The notes beneath the pieces are model-generated. The model saw only the letters and a list, made by a program, of their open reading frames with translations. It was not told the DNA's origin and did no database searches. Shown here piece by piece: positions 20,754 to 32,898 of a DNA stretch of 64,000 nt. The stretch is from Beaufortia kweichowensis (lineage: Eukaryota > Chordata > Actinopteri > Cypriniformes > Gastromyzontidae), in contig CM032815.1 in NCBI GenBank assembly GCA_019155185.1, positions 9,557,001 to 9,621,000 on the forward strand, written 5' to 3'. Numbering within the stretch: the stretch's first letter is position 1; every line of letters starts with the position of its first letter. The position numbers and the translations under genes were made by a program.

Positions 20754-23158
20754 CCCAGCAGCTAATTATCAGAAACTTTGCGAAATCTGTCTTTTTGATG
20801 AAGACGTAGAGGGTTATTATTTCTGATGAAAGAAATTACGTTCCTCGCGACACATGTTGGACTACAATCTCCCCATTAACAAATATTAAATGAGGACATA
20901 TTGGATGAGAACAGCATTAAAAACTGTTCAAGATGCATGTATGATTACATGCATTATGTACATTTACAAGAGTGATCAAGGCATTTAGACAGCATGCTAC
21001 ACAGCAAAGCAAAGATTTACATGCTTTGCTTTTAAAATGCCATTGGCTGATCTCGCATCTGTTTCTTATGCAGATCTCATTTGGCCCATTGTTAAAAAAA
21101 ATTGCATAGAGTATCATATATCTAGTACCTACATTTGTGTAGAGAGGAGTGCATTAAATTAGAGGAAGGCCTACACAGAGTAAAATGTTTCCTACTGTGT
21201 TTTGGCTGGAGTTGCATTGAGCTTAATTCCATAGAGCGGTGCTCCTTTAATTGTCTCCTCGCTGAATAGCTGTCATATTTAGAAGCATTTACATAATCAG
21301 AGTCATTTGCATACGGGCAAATTGGGTTTGCCGTATAAGAAAGACAACAACAGATGCGCGAGTTTATGCCAACATCGTCTATGTAGCTTTTAATTTTACT
21401 TAGTGTTCGTCTTTGAATGATGGGATAGACTCTAACCTCTAACTGTTTTTGAAGATGCTGATGACGAAAAACATATGACATAACACTATTCATTAAGCAG
21501 AATTACTCCGCTAAGGATTTATTTTATCATGGGTAATTTTTTAGTTCTTGATTCTTCATCTTATCGTAAATAATATCACTAGTTATGCTAATGGAGGAGA
21601 TATACACAGCTTGCTTGCAGAGTGCTTGCTAAAAGCATGAAAATAATGCAAAAATGCTTTAGGGAGACATAAATAAGGTTGATTTCAGGAAGTACAAAGT
21701 ATCCTGTTGTTTATTCTGCCCTTGTAATGAGAAAAGCATTTTTACCCTAATGTTGTAATATTTACTAGAAATAAATATAGATTCTTTATAGATTTTGATT
21801 ACTAATGGACTCTTAAGGTCATAAAGAAGCCAGATGAGGAAGTCTACTTCGGCACAACTTGTGGACATTGTACTGTAGGTGAATCTTATAAAACCTGTTC
21901 TCTAAAAAAACGATTTACCCCAAAAATTAAATACAAAAGTAATGATGTGCACTGTGTTATTGACTTTTTTACTTACATGTGCACATAAAAGTTTGCTCTC
22001 GACTTGCGCAGGTAATACAGACACAAGAAGAAATATTCAGTACAAGGTGTGTCAGATTTCCAGGCAGCATTTTGAATTACTAGACAGAATATAGGTGGTA
22101 ATGTCATTTTTTTTTTTTTTGCATTGCTGGTTTGATTTGCTTGTAAACACTTTATGTTTGATTGATATGCTCTTATTTTGTGCATGTAAACACACTCATA
22201 TTGTCATGACGGTTAACCCCGGCCCCAACTCCGTTTTCAAAATCTTAAAATGAAAATGGGGGGAGCTTAATTGGTATGACAATTTTATAAAAAAATAAAA
22301 TTCTGTTCACAGTACACTTTATTTCTTTAATAATAATTAAATGAAACGCTCTAGGACAGAAAGGTCATTTTTATTTAATTGGATAGCTGTAATTGCTTTC
22401 CCGTGTCTGTATAATAGTCTCGACAACCTTGACAAGACAATGCTGAATACATGCAATTTTAGATTTAAAGGCAAAGCTCTCTTGCAACAATAGATTTCAC
22501 TTCTGAAAGCATCATTTCAGCTCGTCACTATAACCGGACTTTTGGGTGAGAGCACATAGATTTAAAACGATCATGTCTAACCTTTTTAACAGCAGTCAAG
22601 GCTCTATAGTGCTCATGAGACCAAGTGCATGACAGTGTACAGAAAGTGTGAACAAAAGTTAAAGCACGAGAGCCAATTTGACTTGTTCCACATTGTTTAC
22701 TAGCACTGCTCTGCGTACAGCTGATCAATAAAACATGTGCTCAAACACAACACACAACAAAGGAAAGGTGGCAGAAGTCACTGGCAGCATGCCTGGATTT
22801 GTCAGTCCTACACCGCTCGTTACGGTAACCCCTAAATAAAAGTGGCACGACTTTGGTGAATTTAATGAGGGAAAGGTGTATGTGTAATACTGTAAGTCAG
22901 ACAAAACCTTTTCAGACATCTTTTCATGTTTCGTGTTTGCCTTGGTTGGCGAAATGGTCATATTCACATAACATACTTGATTTGCATTTAAATAACTGAG
23001 GCTTTTCTGAAGATGAAAAGGTTGAAAATGAGAATTTTGTTTGTGTACTTGCCTTCATGTTGTTCCAAATCTGTTATATATTGTTTTTTAGTGGAACATA
23101 AAAACTGATATACAAGATCTTTGTGTGGGTAACAGAGAGAAAATAAATCATTAAATTC

Positions 23159-23690
23159 CATGCAAATGTCAACCTGACCATAAAAGGTTTTACCAGAGGT
23201 TTTCACTATACTGATAGATCAGATGTCAATATTTGGTGGTTTAAATTTCTTAAAGTTCTCTTAAAGAAAAAATCTCTTAAAGTTTTAAAGCATGTTTAAA
23301 GCATGATTTTCCATAGCCAGGTAAAGTCTTGTTTTCAGAATCGTCACATCCATAACACTCCATATTCCTCATAAATGGGCACATGAAAACAAAATAAAAA
23401 TTTTTGTTATTTGAAGAGTCATCTCTTCTCCATTTGTTGATTCCAGTTTTAATTCACAGAAATCCTACAAAGAAAAACGTGTTCTTTTTTTGTCACATCC
23501 ATAACGCATGTGTATTTCCATTTTAAAATTCTCAAAAAACCCTCATGCATAGACCATTTTTTTGTCTGGACTTAATCAACAAGGTTCTTGTAAAATATCC
23601 ATCTTTCAATATAACAGTAATAAATACATTCTGTTAGAATATTTCAAGTTTTGATTGAAAATGTCACGTCCATAACGCTGGAATTGCCCC
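23159..23690 (+). repeat. Dispersed ~0.5-kb repeat, full copy
   Basis: Starts CATGCAAATGTCAACCTGAC and ends TAACGCTGGAATTGCCCC. Repeats the word GTCACATCCATAAC internally three times with small changes. Long matches exist at 59222-59688, and inversely at 62671-63178 and 20397-20600. No ORF and no clear TIR; class unknown to me. Confidence 0.7.
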
Positions 23691-23699
23691 ATTTACTGA

Positions 23700-24000
23700 T
23701 GATTCAATTCACATTTATTTGTATAACACAATATATATTGCTTTAAAGCAGCTTTACAGAAAAGGCATGTTTTTATGTTACAGTCAAGGATAAACTGTAA
23801 TGTCTGTACAGTTCTAAAATGATCTTTCCATCCAGTCAAAATCAGCATCATACAGGTTTGAACAACACTAGTGGGTTAAATATCCATATTTATTGCAGGG
23901 AGAAGAGAAGGGGCCTGGATAGTGTGCTAAATCTTTTGTGTTCGAAAGAAGATGGTAAATTGAAAGTCTAGGCACGACATGAGGGTGAGTAAATAATAAC
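23700..24000. repeat. Fish interspersed repeat fragments
   Basis: TTCACATTTATTTGTATAAC followed by TTTAAAGCAGCTTTACAGAA is a common fish repeat start. At about 23975-24003, GAGGGTGAGTAAATAATAAC is the end of the AGTTCACC-type TIR family. Confidence 0.45.
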
Positions 24001-24659
24001 AGAATTCATAAATATGTGCATATAGCAACAGGGCTTGTGACATTAAACAATCTCATGCTTGGTGTCTTACAGCACATATGGAGTGTGTAAAAAAAAATTA
24101 CCAAAATATTGCTGCTGTATTGTTGTGCTAGTGCAGTAAATATCTCCATAATTTAATAAGAAGTTTATATCTTTGACCTGACGCTTCATGGGTATACAGT
24201 AGACCTGTTGTGTATCATAAGAGAAATGCAGAAACTGAACCATAATATTCAGATTCATCAATCACCAAGTCAGAAATACATGTTTTATTTAGATCTATAT
24301 TCATGTGTATGCAAATACAGTTACAACCTAATGAACATTTTGAAATGAAAAATGAGAATACGAGTGTCTCCCCAAGAAAGCATATGGATTTTAAGTTGTC
24401 TGTCAAATAATAATTGAGATTTCTTTTTATTTCGGTAATGACCCACACGCTCACATGATCAATTGCCTTCTAGATATGTTTGACATGCCTCGTGTAATTA
24501 GCCATTTCCCTCTCTCTAATTAGAGTTATCAATCTAAGCTCAAATGAAAATCCGCTATAGAGCTCATTCACCCTCAGCAAAATGAATTATGAAAAAACAT
24601 TTCCACAGGCACCAAATCACATTCAAGAGGAATATTACTAATCCATTGTCAATTATAAA
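24001..24659. other. Intergenic; candidate conserved block at 24480-24600
   Basis: No coding evidence. The stretch with GTGTAATTAGCCATTTCCCT and CTAATTAGAG holds two TAATTAG homeodomain core sites within about 35 bp and no repeat match. Confidence 0.3.
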
Positions 24660-24915
24660 AGCCAGTATCTGATCTGCCACATCCCTCTCCTCTTTTAAGA
24701 AACCGCTAAAAACACACCTCTTCCACGAACACCTGACATCATAACATTTTTATTATTTCCTCTACAGGTATTTATCTAGCACTGCAAAACATTGTAAACT
24801 TAGGAAAGCCCTTCTTCGTACTATTGTTGCCGCTTTTGATGTGTCACTCATTGTCTCCTAATATTTGTAAGTCGCTTTAGATAAAAGCATCAGCTAAATG
24901 CCTAAATGTAAATGT
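24660..24915 (+). mobile_element. LINE (L2/CR1-like) 3' end
   Basis: Ends with the tail TAAGTCGCTTTAGATAAAAG then GCTAAATGCCTAAATGTAAA, typical of teleost L2-like LINEs. Upstream, the translation carries the end of a reverse transcriptase ORF (RTPLPRTP-like) with stops. The same family is seen in inverse orientation at 45889-46449. Severely 5'-truncated, not functional. Confidence 0.75.
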
Positions 24916-27900
24916 ACATCCATTGTAAATAAGCTCTTTGCATTGTTGTTGTGGGAGCTTTTGACTGATCTCATATTGTCTGAGATCTGATGGCTGTCAT
25001 AAAGACCACATGCTGAAAACAGAATTCAGTTAGTGACAAAGTCATTTGGAGTGCATGAGACATAGTTCACGAATCCTTAGAGATATTATTTGAGAATCAC
25101 CACATACAGATTTGTCTTGAAGTTGACAGGAAAGGAGTCAGTCAGATGTTTGCATCAAACGTCATGAAAACAAGGCAGTGCTCTCATTTCTCATCATTTT
25201 TTGAACACTTGTGAAAGCTCGCTGCTTGTCCGGCTGACGTCTGAGGGGCTCTTAGGCTCAGACGGGGGGGATTCTGTCCGGTGCGATTGAGTTTTATTAG
25301 AGACATTTTGACGTTTGTACTTGTACAAAGTCACACAGTCTGCCAAACGTCTTAGCTGATATAATGAGTTTTGTTTAATTGATGAAGTTTCACTGGTGGT
25401 TCCTGCACATTGTCATATTCATGCGTGAGACTGCTGTTCTCTTAAATAAATATGAATAGGTAATGTGACTAAACCTCCAAAAACTAAAAAATAACATAGA
25501 AGTGATTCATTTGCAACTTTTTATTGAAAGCCAAGCTGAATTTGATCAACAATGAACAGTTTTACAATACTTATTATTGTGCTTAAAACCCTCTATGAAT
25601 CATAAATGAATACAATGGTTAAATTAATGAATTAATAACTTGCATTAAATCAGGGCATTGAAGTATGAGATGCTGCTTAAAATAAATGCATGCTCACTGT
25701 TATGTCACAGGTTATGACTCATTGTGCTAAAGAGTAATCGCATGTAATAAGACTACATATAATTTGTTTCTTTATATACTGTAGAAATAAGGGCCGCACG
25801 GTATTGAAGCAAAATGCGGTAGCATGCTAAATAATGCGTTATTCGATATGCGATACAATATTTCTTTTTCTAAAATCCATTTAAATGATATTAAAATATA
25901 TTTTAAAAATTATATAACCAACATATGTTTCATATTTCATGGAAAAGAAAGCATTAGATGGCTATGAAAGCTTTTAGCCGATTGACTGTCTCGCATCAGA
26001 GCATGTGCACGCCACACTATTATGCACACAAAAGCACCTCAAGGTTTTAAAATTCACATTCCTATTACACTTTTTTTTTAAAAGAATATAGCTTACAATC
26101 AGGCTAGTGAAATCTGATTTAATTCTGCAGTAATTCTGCAAATTGCAGGGATTCAGACCATCAAGTGAGTTATGAGTTGAATCATTGCTGTAACGCTCAT
26201 ATTAAACAAATCCAGACTACTTCATTTGCAAATTCTAGTCAATATAGAGTAAGTCATGCAGAAGCGAGTTGTTAATGACAGTGAGATAACTCTTGGCACC
26301 CTTTCCAATCTTGCCCCTCTGTAGTCATCTTCAAAGTTGCCACAACAGTAATAAACGTATTTCCTCAGGTGGGTGTTATCTCATCTAATGATGTCATGCA
26401 ATGAAAAGATGTGATGATTAGTTTCACACTTTTTGAAGATCCTGCAAGTTTCATTACCTATCCAGGTTCCCGTGAGGCTTCTGTGCCAAAGAGAAAACCT
26501 CGCGGAGTGGGTCACTGGTAGTTTTATAATTAGGAAAAAAATGTCATGGAGAGAAATGCTCATTTTCTCTGCCAATTATGAAGTCACAAAGAGGGCAGAC
26601 TTGGTTTTTGTTAAAAATATTTGACCTTAAGTGCTTGCTCTTGCTTGACTCATTTCTGTAATTGTTTGAAGTGCGAATTCTCACAGATTTTAAGATATTT
26701 CTTCGGTAAAACTTTTGTTTCCATTTTCCATCTGGCTTTGCGTTGTGAAATCATTGCAGAACATTTCCTGGCATTTTAACTCGCTCACTGTCAAATTAGC
26801 CTTGAGAGTTTCGCTTAAATTGGTTACATTTTGTACACGCCTCGCACATGCAGTTATCATTTTTTGCTGCTTTGACAGTATCTGTCAACATCCTCCACAT
26901 TCGTGTTTCTGTGGGCCACACCATCCAGCTAGCCGGCCTGGAGATATCAAGCGTTGTGCATCATTCAGAAATCATTTTTGAAATTGAGCAGAATTACACA
27001 AGATCTTTCCTATGTGATATATATTACAAGTCATTATAGTTACTGAATTGACTTGCATTTGTTTGGACCATTTCCTAGAATGCTGTGCTGTAGTTTACCC
27101 AAAAACCTTCAAATGGAGCCGAACAAATTCCTCTGTTTTGTGACTCTTCAATTCAGTAGCGGCTCCTGACCAAAAATTTTGGAGGGGCAGTTTCTGGGTC
27201 GTAAGCTATCCATAAATGCACAGGGAACTGTTATTTAACAAAACAAACAAACAAATTATTTACATGAACAAATCGTTTTTTTATCGTTTTTGTTTATTTT
27301 TTATTATTGTTGTTGATGTTATTCATTTTATTTGTAGGCCTTCTTTTGCAATTCTTGCCCAAACTAATGTTTTATTATTTACAGGCTATTTACATGAGCA
27401 CATTAACCTTACATTTATTTGTATAAGAACTTGGCGCGCCGTTGCTTCATATTAGCAAATTTTTCGATGACTGCTTTGTTAAATTCGGGGATATGTGTTA
27501 CAATGGTTTTCTATTGAAAGCATACAGAAACCAAAGCAGCAGAATGATCTGTACTACTCGCCATCTTCACCGTCTGACGCGTTCACTTAACTGACACAGA
27601 CTCATATACACTTTGCTGACGCAGATTAATAATATTGTCCGGAACTACGTTTAAGTGACGTAAAAGCAAGTGGGGCGGGTCTCAAATCTGCCCATATGGC
27701 TCTTAATTAGAGTGCGCAGTTCCTTTTTTCACCACAAATTTACATTGAGAAAATGTGTGGCGCTGTTGAGCTCGGGAGGGCAGAGAGACCCTCTGCCCCG
27801 CTTATCAAACCTGAAGCAATGCAATGAAATTTTAACATATCCACCTCACTTTATGACAGTCTAAAATGTTTTCAGAATAAGGATGAACATTTTTGAGTTA

Positions 27901-28154
27901 ACAGTTAATTAGGACTGGTCCAGTTTATGTAGAGTTCTATGTTTTCAAGTGGCTGAATATTTTCCATTTTACATCTGCCCATACATCTGCCCATACATGT
28001 GCCCATACAGACGAGCCGCGCCTGCTTCAATTTGTTATTGCATTTCTAAATTCATGTAAAAACATTCATCTTCCTGTCCTACAAAGGCCAATATTTTTTT
28101 ATTCCATTTTGCAAATTACAATGAAGCTGAAGTACGCAATGTCTTAAAGTAAAT
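24916..28154. other. Intergenic, with possible hAT remnants
   Basis: GGGCCGCACGGTATTG at 25791 resembles a hAT end but no partner end was found. At 27157, CAGTAGCGGCTCCTGAC starts a ~650-bp region with GC-richer patches that resembles an old hAT element; again no opposite end was seen. No reliable gene. Confidence 0.3.
27971..28006. repeat. 12-bp tandem repeat, three units
   Basis: ACATCTGCCCAT twice, then ACATGTGCCCAT. Confidence 0.85.
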
Positions 28155-28373
28155 ACACTCTTAAAAATAAAGGTTGCTAAATGATCACTATTTGATGAAC
28201 ATTTACAGCTGTATAGTTGCATAAAGAACCTTTTACATCTGTAGAACTTTTAAGTTTAACAATTATTTTTTGTAGTAAAAAAAGGCTTTCCACTATAAAA
28301 AAGAGAACTGGTTCTTTCAAGAACCCGTTCTCCTGTTGCATCAACTTTTTGTAGCACCTTTATTTTTAAGTGT
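28155..28373. mobile_element. Short TIR element (219 bp)
   Basis: Left ACACTCTTAAAAATAAAGGT and right CACCTTTATTTTTAAGTGT are inverted repeats with one mismatch in about 19 bp. No ORF. A widespread fish non-autonomous DNA transposon type. Confidence 0.8.
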
Positions 28374-31273
28374 AGAATTTTATCTAGATAATGATAATAG
28401 TGTGACATATAGATTGTAATGTAACAGACTGAACAGACAAAAAACATTTCAATTCTAAATCCATTTCCCAGTTATTGTCTTCCCCCCTTTCCCTTTCAAG
28501 TTTTTCACGGGACGGGGAGTCATATGCTTTACTTTGCCAATATGGATGTGTATTCAGGTTTTTGCTCTTGAGAAAATGCTTTGCTTTGTTTGCCATTGTG
28601 TTTAAAACATTTCTCTTTTGGCCCTGGACCATTGTTATCTGAGCACTCTTCTGTGCTCCTGTGCAACTGGAGTCACACAAAGATCTTTAATATTACACGA
28701 GAATAGAATTATATATGGGATAGACTGCTTTTCAATGAATTTCTGAATGTGTTGTGCTTGAAAGTTCAGCAAAATTAGAAGAACATTGTAAAAGTCAGTG
28801 AGAAGCATCACATCGGGCATTACAGTAGATTAAAGACGATTACTGTAATAATCATGGTAGCAGTTTCTCAAGCTACGACATGGGGGACTTTCATGTCATT
28901 GTATATGAGCTGCAGGAAATAACAGGTTTGCCATGATGAAATCGAAGAGTTTATAGATGTATGTGCCAGTTCGGGCATATTAGAGTACATATACGGTACA
29001 TTACATGCCGTAAACTGTGTACTTTAATAGCGACATGAGCATGGGGTTAATGCACTTTACTGAAAAACAACTGGCTGTTGTATACTAGATTCCTAGAAAA
29101 TACTGATAATATAGAAAACATACAGTAAATAAATAAGCAAAATGACTCTGAGGGCCAAAATAAACAGGGTTAGATTGGGTATTGTTTGTGCAAATTAGTA
29201 CTACTATCAAAAAAATAACACATTAGCAATTACTGTAGAGGCGGTGCAGGTTTATTTGGCACTAGTAATGAACAGATACAGTTTCTTTTCTACTTTATCT
29301 TCTCGTTTTTTTTATCAGACTATGAAGATGAATTCTGTTAACTGGAGATTCGTGCAGTGAATACTAATAAAACTAACCAGCAGGAACAAACAGGGAACAT
29401 TTGTATTATGTACCTTATTAAGTGCATCTCTGCAATATTAAATAATTGAAGCAAGAGGAAAACACACATGAGTTAATGTAGAGAAATGATCTAACATTTC
29501 TTCTCGGAAAGACATTCACATGAATTGCAAACCGTTTTACGCACAATGTTTTGTCAGGTAATTTTATAAATGTGCTTTAAGTTAATCTCACTACATTACT
29601 ACACACAAAACATAGTTTTTTATGCTTGGATCAGGTAGAAGTTGATCCTTAAGGTACAGTAACAATTGCAACAATTGTTGTTTTGGTTATTTATCACATT
29701 AACAGTTGTTTTGTTTTAGCGTAAGGTCCATTATTTTCAGCTTTTTATTTTGTTATTCATGGTGGAAAAAGGTTCCCTGTGTAAAAGCAATAGATGTTAG
29801 AAGGCTACATTACAGAAAGTGACAGCGAATGGGAAAACAACACTTAGATGAGAAAATGTTAGAAGCTTCCTTCACAGCTCTCTAAAAACATTCACAAAAA
29901 AGATTAAAGCATTATTTTTAGCCAAAATGCATGTTGTTTTAGCGTTTTACTTTTTTGTTAGTTTTGAGGAATGAACAAAACCTGTGAACTGTTCTTGTAA
30001 CGGTTGCCATTAGTTGTGCTTTGCTGTGAATACAGTATACATGATGAATGGCAAAATAATTTCCGAATATCTTCTTAAGTAAATATAATTATATCTCTGA
30101 ACCACAGACAAAATTTGTTCAATTAGTCTTTTGTTTGTGCATGCCCACAAAAGTCTGTTATATCTGATTTCATTTCCCTATTGATGAGAAGTGGAATGGC
30201 ATGGAATTGAACTCTCTCACAATAATCAGGACATAATCATCCATCAGTGCAAAAGTTATTGCAGTGGTAAATGTTTCTGTAGAAACTGTACAAAGTGAAG
30301 AAGGTTCCCAGTTAGGAATCAAATGTTACTAATCGTAGCTTGTTAGCTCAAAAATCTTTATTACAGATTTTTCTTATTAAAATTAATATTTAATAAAGAT
30401 CATTTATTTTGTATGCATATTGAGAAAATGTAAAAATGCCTCTGGAAGCAAGGATGTTTTAAAGGTAGGCAGTCGCTGTTTGCTCAGTTGAAAAGTGGAA
30501 CAGGCTGTTCCTGGTATTGACGAGAATCAGTTTTTCTCTCTGCATGTTTTATATTTAGATGTTAATCTAAGAATGGGCTCGTGGAACTTCTAGAGAGCGC
30601 ACATGATGTGCTACCACAAAATGCAGAAAAATAGTGAGATGCTATAATTTACAAGCTTCATACAGAAACAGCCATGCAATTTCAGACAGATTTACAGCAG
30701 GATCACATTTATATGGCTCTTTCCTCTCTGGTTTCTCCAGTATATATAGGTGATGGCTTCATTTCTCAATACATTAATGTGTCTTCCGGAAAAAGATTTA
30801 ATTGCATAAAAGAATCTCACCTACTGAATCAAAATCCTCTCCATGCAAAGTTAATATTTTCAATGACTGCTTCATTTAATTAGCTTTGCATTCAAACATG
30901 GCGAACAAGAAAGCCAATTTGATTTATAACCAGTTGTTGAGTGCTCTGAGGGAGGAAAGGTCCTAGGAAAAATATAGCTCAGTAATAAAATATCACCTCC
31001 ATAAAGCGTTGTATTCTGTGTGGAAGATTGGGTTAAAACATTAGGGGGACTTTTATGAAGAGGAAAGTTGAATTGCATGATGAGAGGGATTCGGCTTAGG
31101 ATCCAGTGCTGTTTGATGTGGATTTGCTCCAATCAAAGAAATTCTTCAGGACTAAAAAGTCCTTCTAGTTCTTCTAGTTTATATAATGACATGAGATGTT
31201 AAATAACATGCATGCGAAATAGCTCCCTGCCCAACATGCATGAATAAGATGATTGCGTCTTATGAATGAGAAT
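28374..31273. other. Intergenic, nothing specific recognised
   Basis: AT-rich non-coding sequence. Short ORFs lack any domain-like composition. Confidence 0.5.
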
Positions 31274-31573
31274 TAGGGCTGGGCAATATGGCTAAAAAAA
31301 TTATTAATAAAAGACAAGTAGAAAAGTTTCAATTTAACCACTGTTTTTTTATTTATCCACATTATTAAGGCAAACAGCAAATTATATTAGTTTTAGCAGT
31401 CAAAAACAAAAATTGTAAACAGAAGTTTCTTCTTTGTCTTAAAATAGTAAGTGTTTAAAATATAGTAAAATAGTAAGAAACCAATAAAATGTTGCAAAAT
31501 ATGTTCAATGTAAAAGTGTAAACATCAAGGCAAATTTTGAGGTAGATCAACATCTGTAATAGGTAATACCAAT

Positions 31574-31902
31574 TAGGGGTGGGAATCTTCAGGTACTACG
31601 CGATCCGATTCCGATTCTGGGACTCACGATCCGATTCCAAAACGATTCTTCATATCATTTTTTTGCAAATATGATACACTTGCATTTTAAATAAATAAAT
31701 AGTTTTTATGCTTTTTGTTTATAGTTAGAATCTCTTTGACAGTATTCCCATCTTGAAGTTTAATTTTATTGCTTTTATTTTAACAAAGTTATATTCAGGA
31801 TGAACAAGTTCTGACATAGACTCGATTCTGAATCTTTGAGAATCGATTCAGAATCGTTAGAGAAAGAATCCCGATGCATCGATTTTTTTTCTCCCACCCC
31901 TA
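31574..31902. mobile_element. Miniature hAT element, copy 2 (329 bp), nested
   Basis: TIR TAGGGGTGGGA at both ends; flanks ATACCAAT and ATAACAAT match at 7 of 8 bases, consistent with a target-site duplication with one later change. It lies inside the larger hAT element, so it is the younger insertion. Confidence 0.9.
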
Positions 31903-32085
31903 ATAACAATACAAACCTCTAAAACTGCAAACAACAAGATAAAATATCATTAAACCAACCTCAGCTTTTAAGTTCAGCAACCAAACATCAATATTCACAT
32001 ATACATAGCTTCATTATAAATTGTGAGCAAGGAAGACCAGTTGGTTCACTCAAATATGCCGTTTTCAAGCATTTACTCTTCAGAT

Positions 32086-32580
32086 TTACTCTTCAATGTA
32101 CGGATCACATGTGTGACTCGTCCAGATGTCTGCGGTCGTTGCAAAATAGGAGATGGTGGACAGCTCCTTCTCCACTGCTTGCCTACACTCTGAATACAGG
32201 TTTGGAATAGCGGTCTTTGTGAAATACTTGCGGCCCGGAACAACATAGCGGGAATCAACCACGCTCAGAAGTCTTCTGAATGGCAGCATTTCTTTGGCAA
32301 TGTTGTATGCTATTGCATGGGTTATATCATTGTATCGCTTGGAGGATTTCTCATAAGGCATTGTTGCTGTGTACCTCTCCATCGTGGACTGCTTGTGGGA
32401 TGTTTGTTGAGATGAGGTAGATGGACGACATGCTGCATATTCCAAAGGGTGAAAGCGGTTAAGGTGATGAAATAAGTTGCTTGGCCGGGAGTTTTTTACA
32501 AAGCTTACACACAACATTGTTCTGATGTTGGTCGGAAGAAAAGAAACCAAAAAAACTGCCCCACTGGCGAGCTGACATGT
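32086..32580 (-). pseudogene. ZBED-like hAT transposase, N-terminal fragment, frameshifted
   Basis: On the minus strand, one frame opens at 32580 (MSARQWGSFF) and includes the first zinc-binding pair CKLC. The next frame carries the BED-finger histidines (NLFHHLNRFHP) and continues to a stop near 32086, past YFTKTAIPNLY and FATTADIWTS, which are typical of ZBED1-like hAT transposases. The switch falls in an A-rich run between the Cys and His pairs. Everything after DIWTSHTCDPY, including the RNase H-like core and dimerisation domain, is missing. Dead copy. Confidence 0.85.
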
Positions 32581-32898
32581 CCTTTTTTATTGACAATCTC
32601 CTCACCGCCAGCAGGCACGGCACTCATCTTGCATGCGTTCTGATGTCACATGCGATGACGCAACAGAACACGAGAGCAACGCCACCTGGCTGTTTAGATC
32701 TTATTGGTTGTTTGCTTGTCACTGGTAGCACGATCATTCTTTAAAACATCTGATAGGCTGTTTAAGATCCACGAACGGCACGCGCGGAATTTAATGAAAA
32801 TATCGAGCGCTATATCGAAGAATTTTTATATCGTAACCGACAATGGTGTACCGTCGATAAATATTGATACCGTTTTATCGCCCAGCCCTAATGAGAAT

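Larger units (their letters stand above)
18476..23158. other. Intergenic; one repeat fragment and candidate regulatory blocks
   Basis: No coding evidence. Contains a locally GC-rich patch at about 19470-19500 (GCGCGCGCAC), part of a dispersed repeat at about 20397-20600, a palindromic X-box at 20740-20753, and a repeat-free block at about 21170-21420 with octamer and homeobox-like words. Confidence 0.35.
31274..32890 (-). mobile_element. hAT element with broken ZBED-like transposase (1,617 bp)
   Basis: TIRs TAGGGCTGGGC are flanked by a perfect 8-bp duplication ATGAGAAT (31266-31273 and 32891-32898). The minus strand encodes the N-terminal part of a BED-finger hAT transposase; the catalytic part is absent. 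A miniature hAT element (31574-31902) has inserted inside it. Non-autonomous deletion derivative. Confidence 0.93.

Noticed and set aside
21122..21493. 123-codon minus-strand ORF
   Set aside because: No recognisable motif; it overlaps a block better explained as a candidate non-coding element.
27157..27830. Intact hAT element starting CAGTAGCGGCTCC
   Set aside because: No opposite TIR or target duplication found; kept only as a possible remnant.
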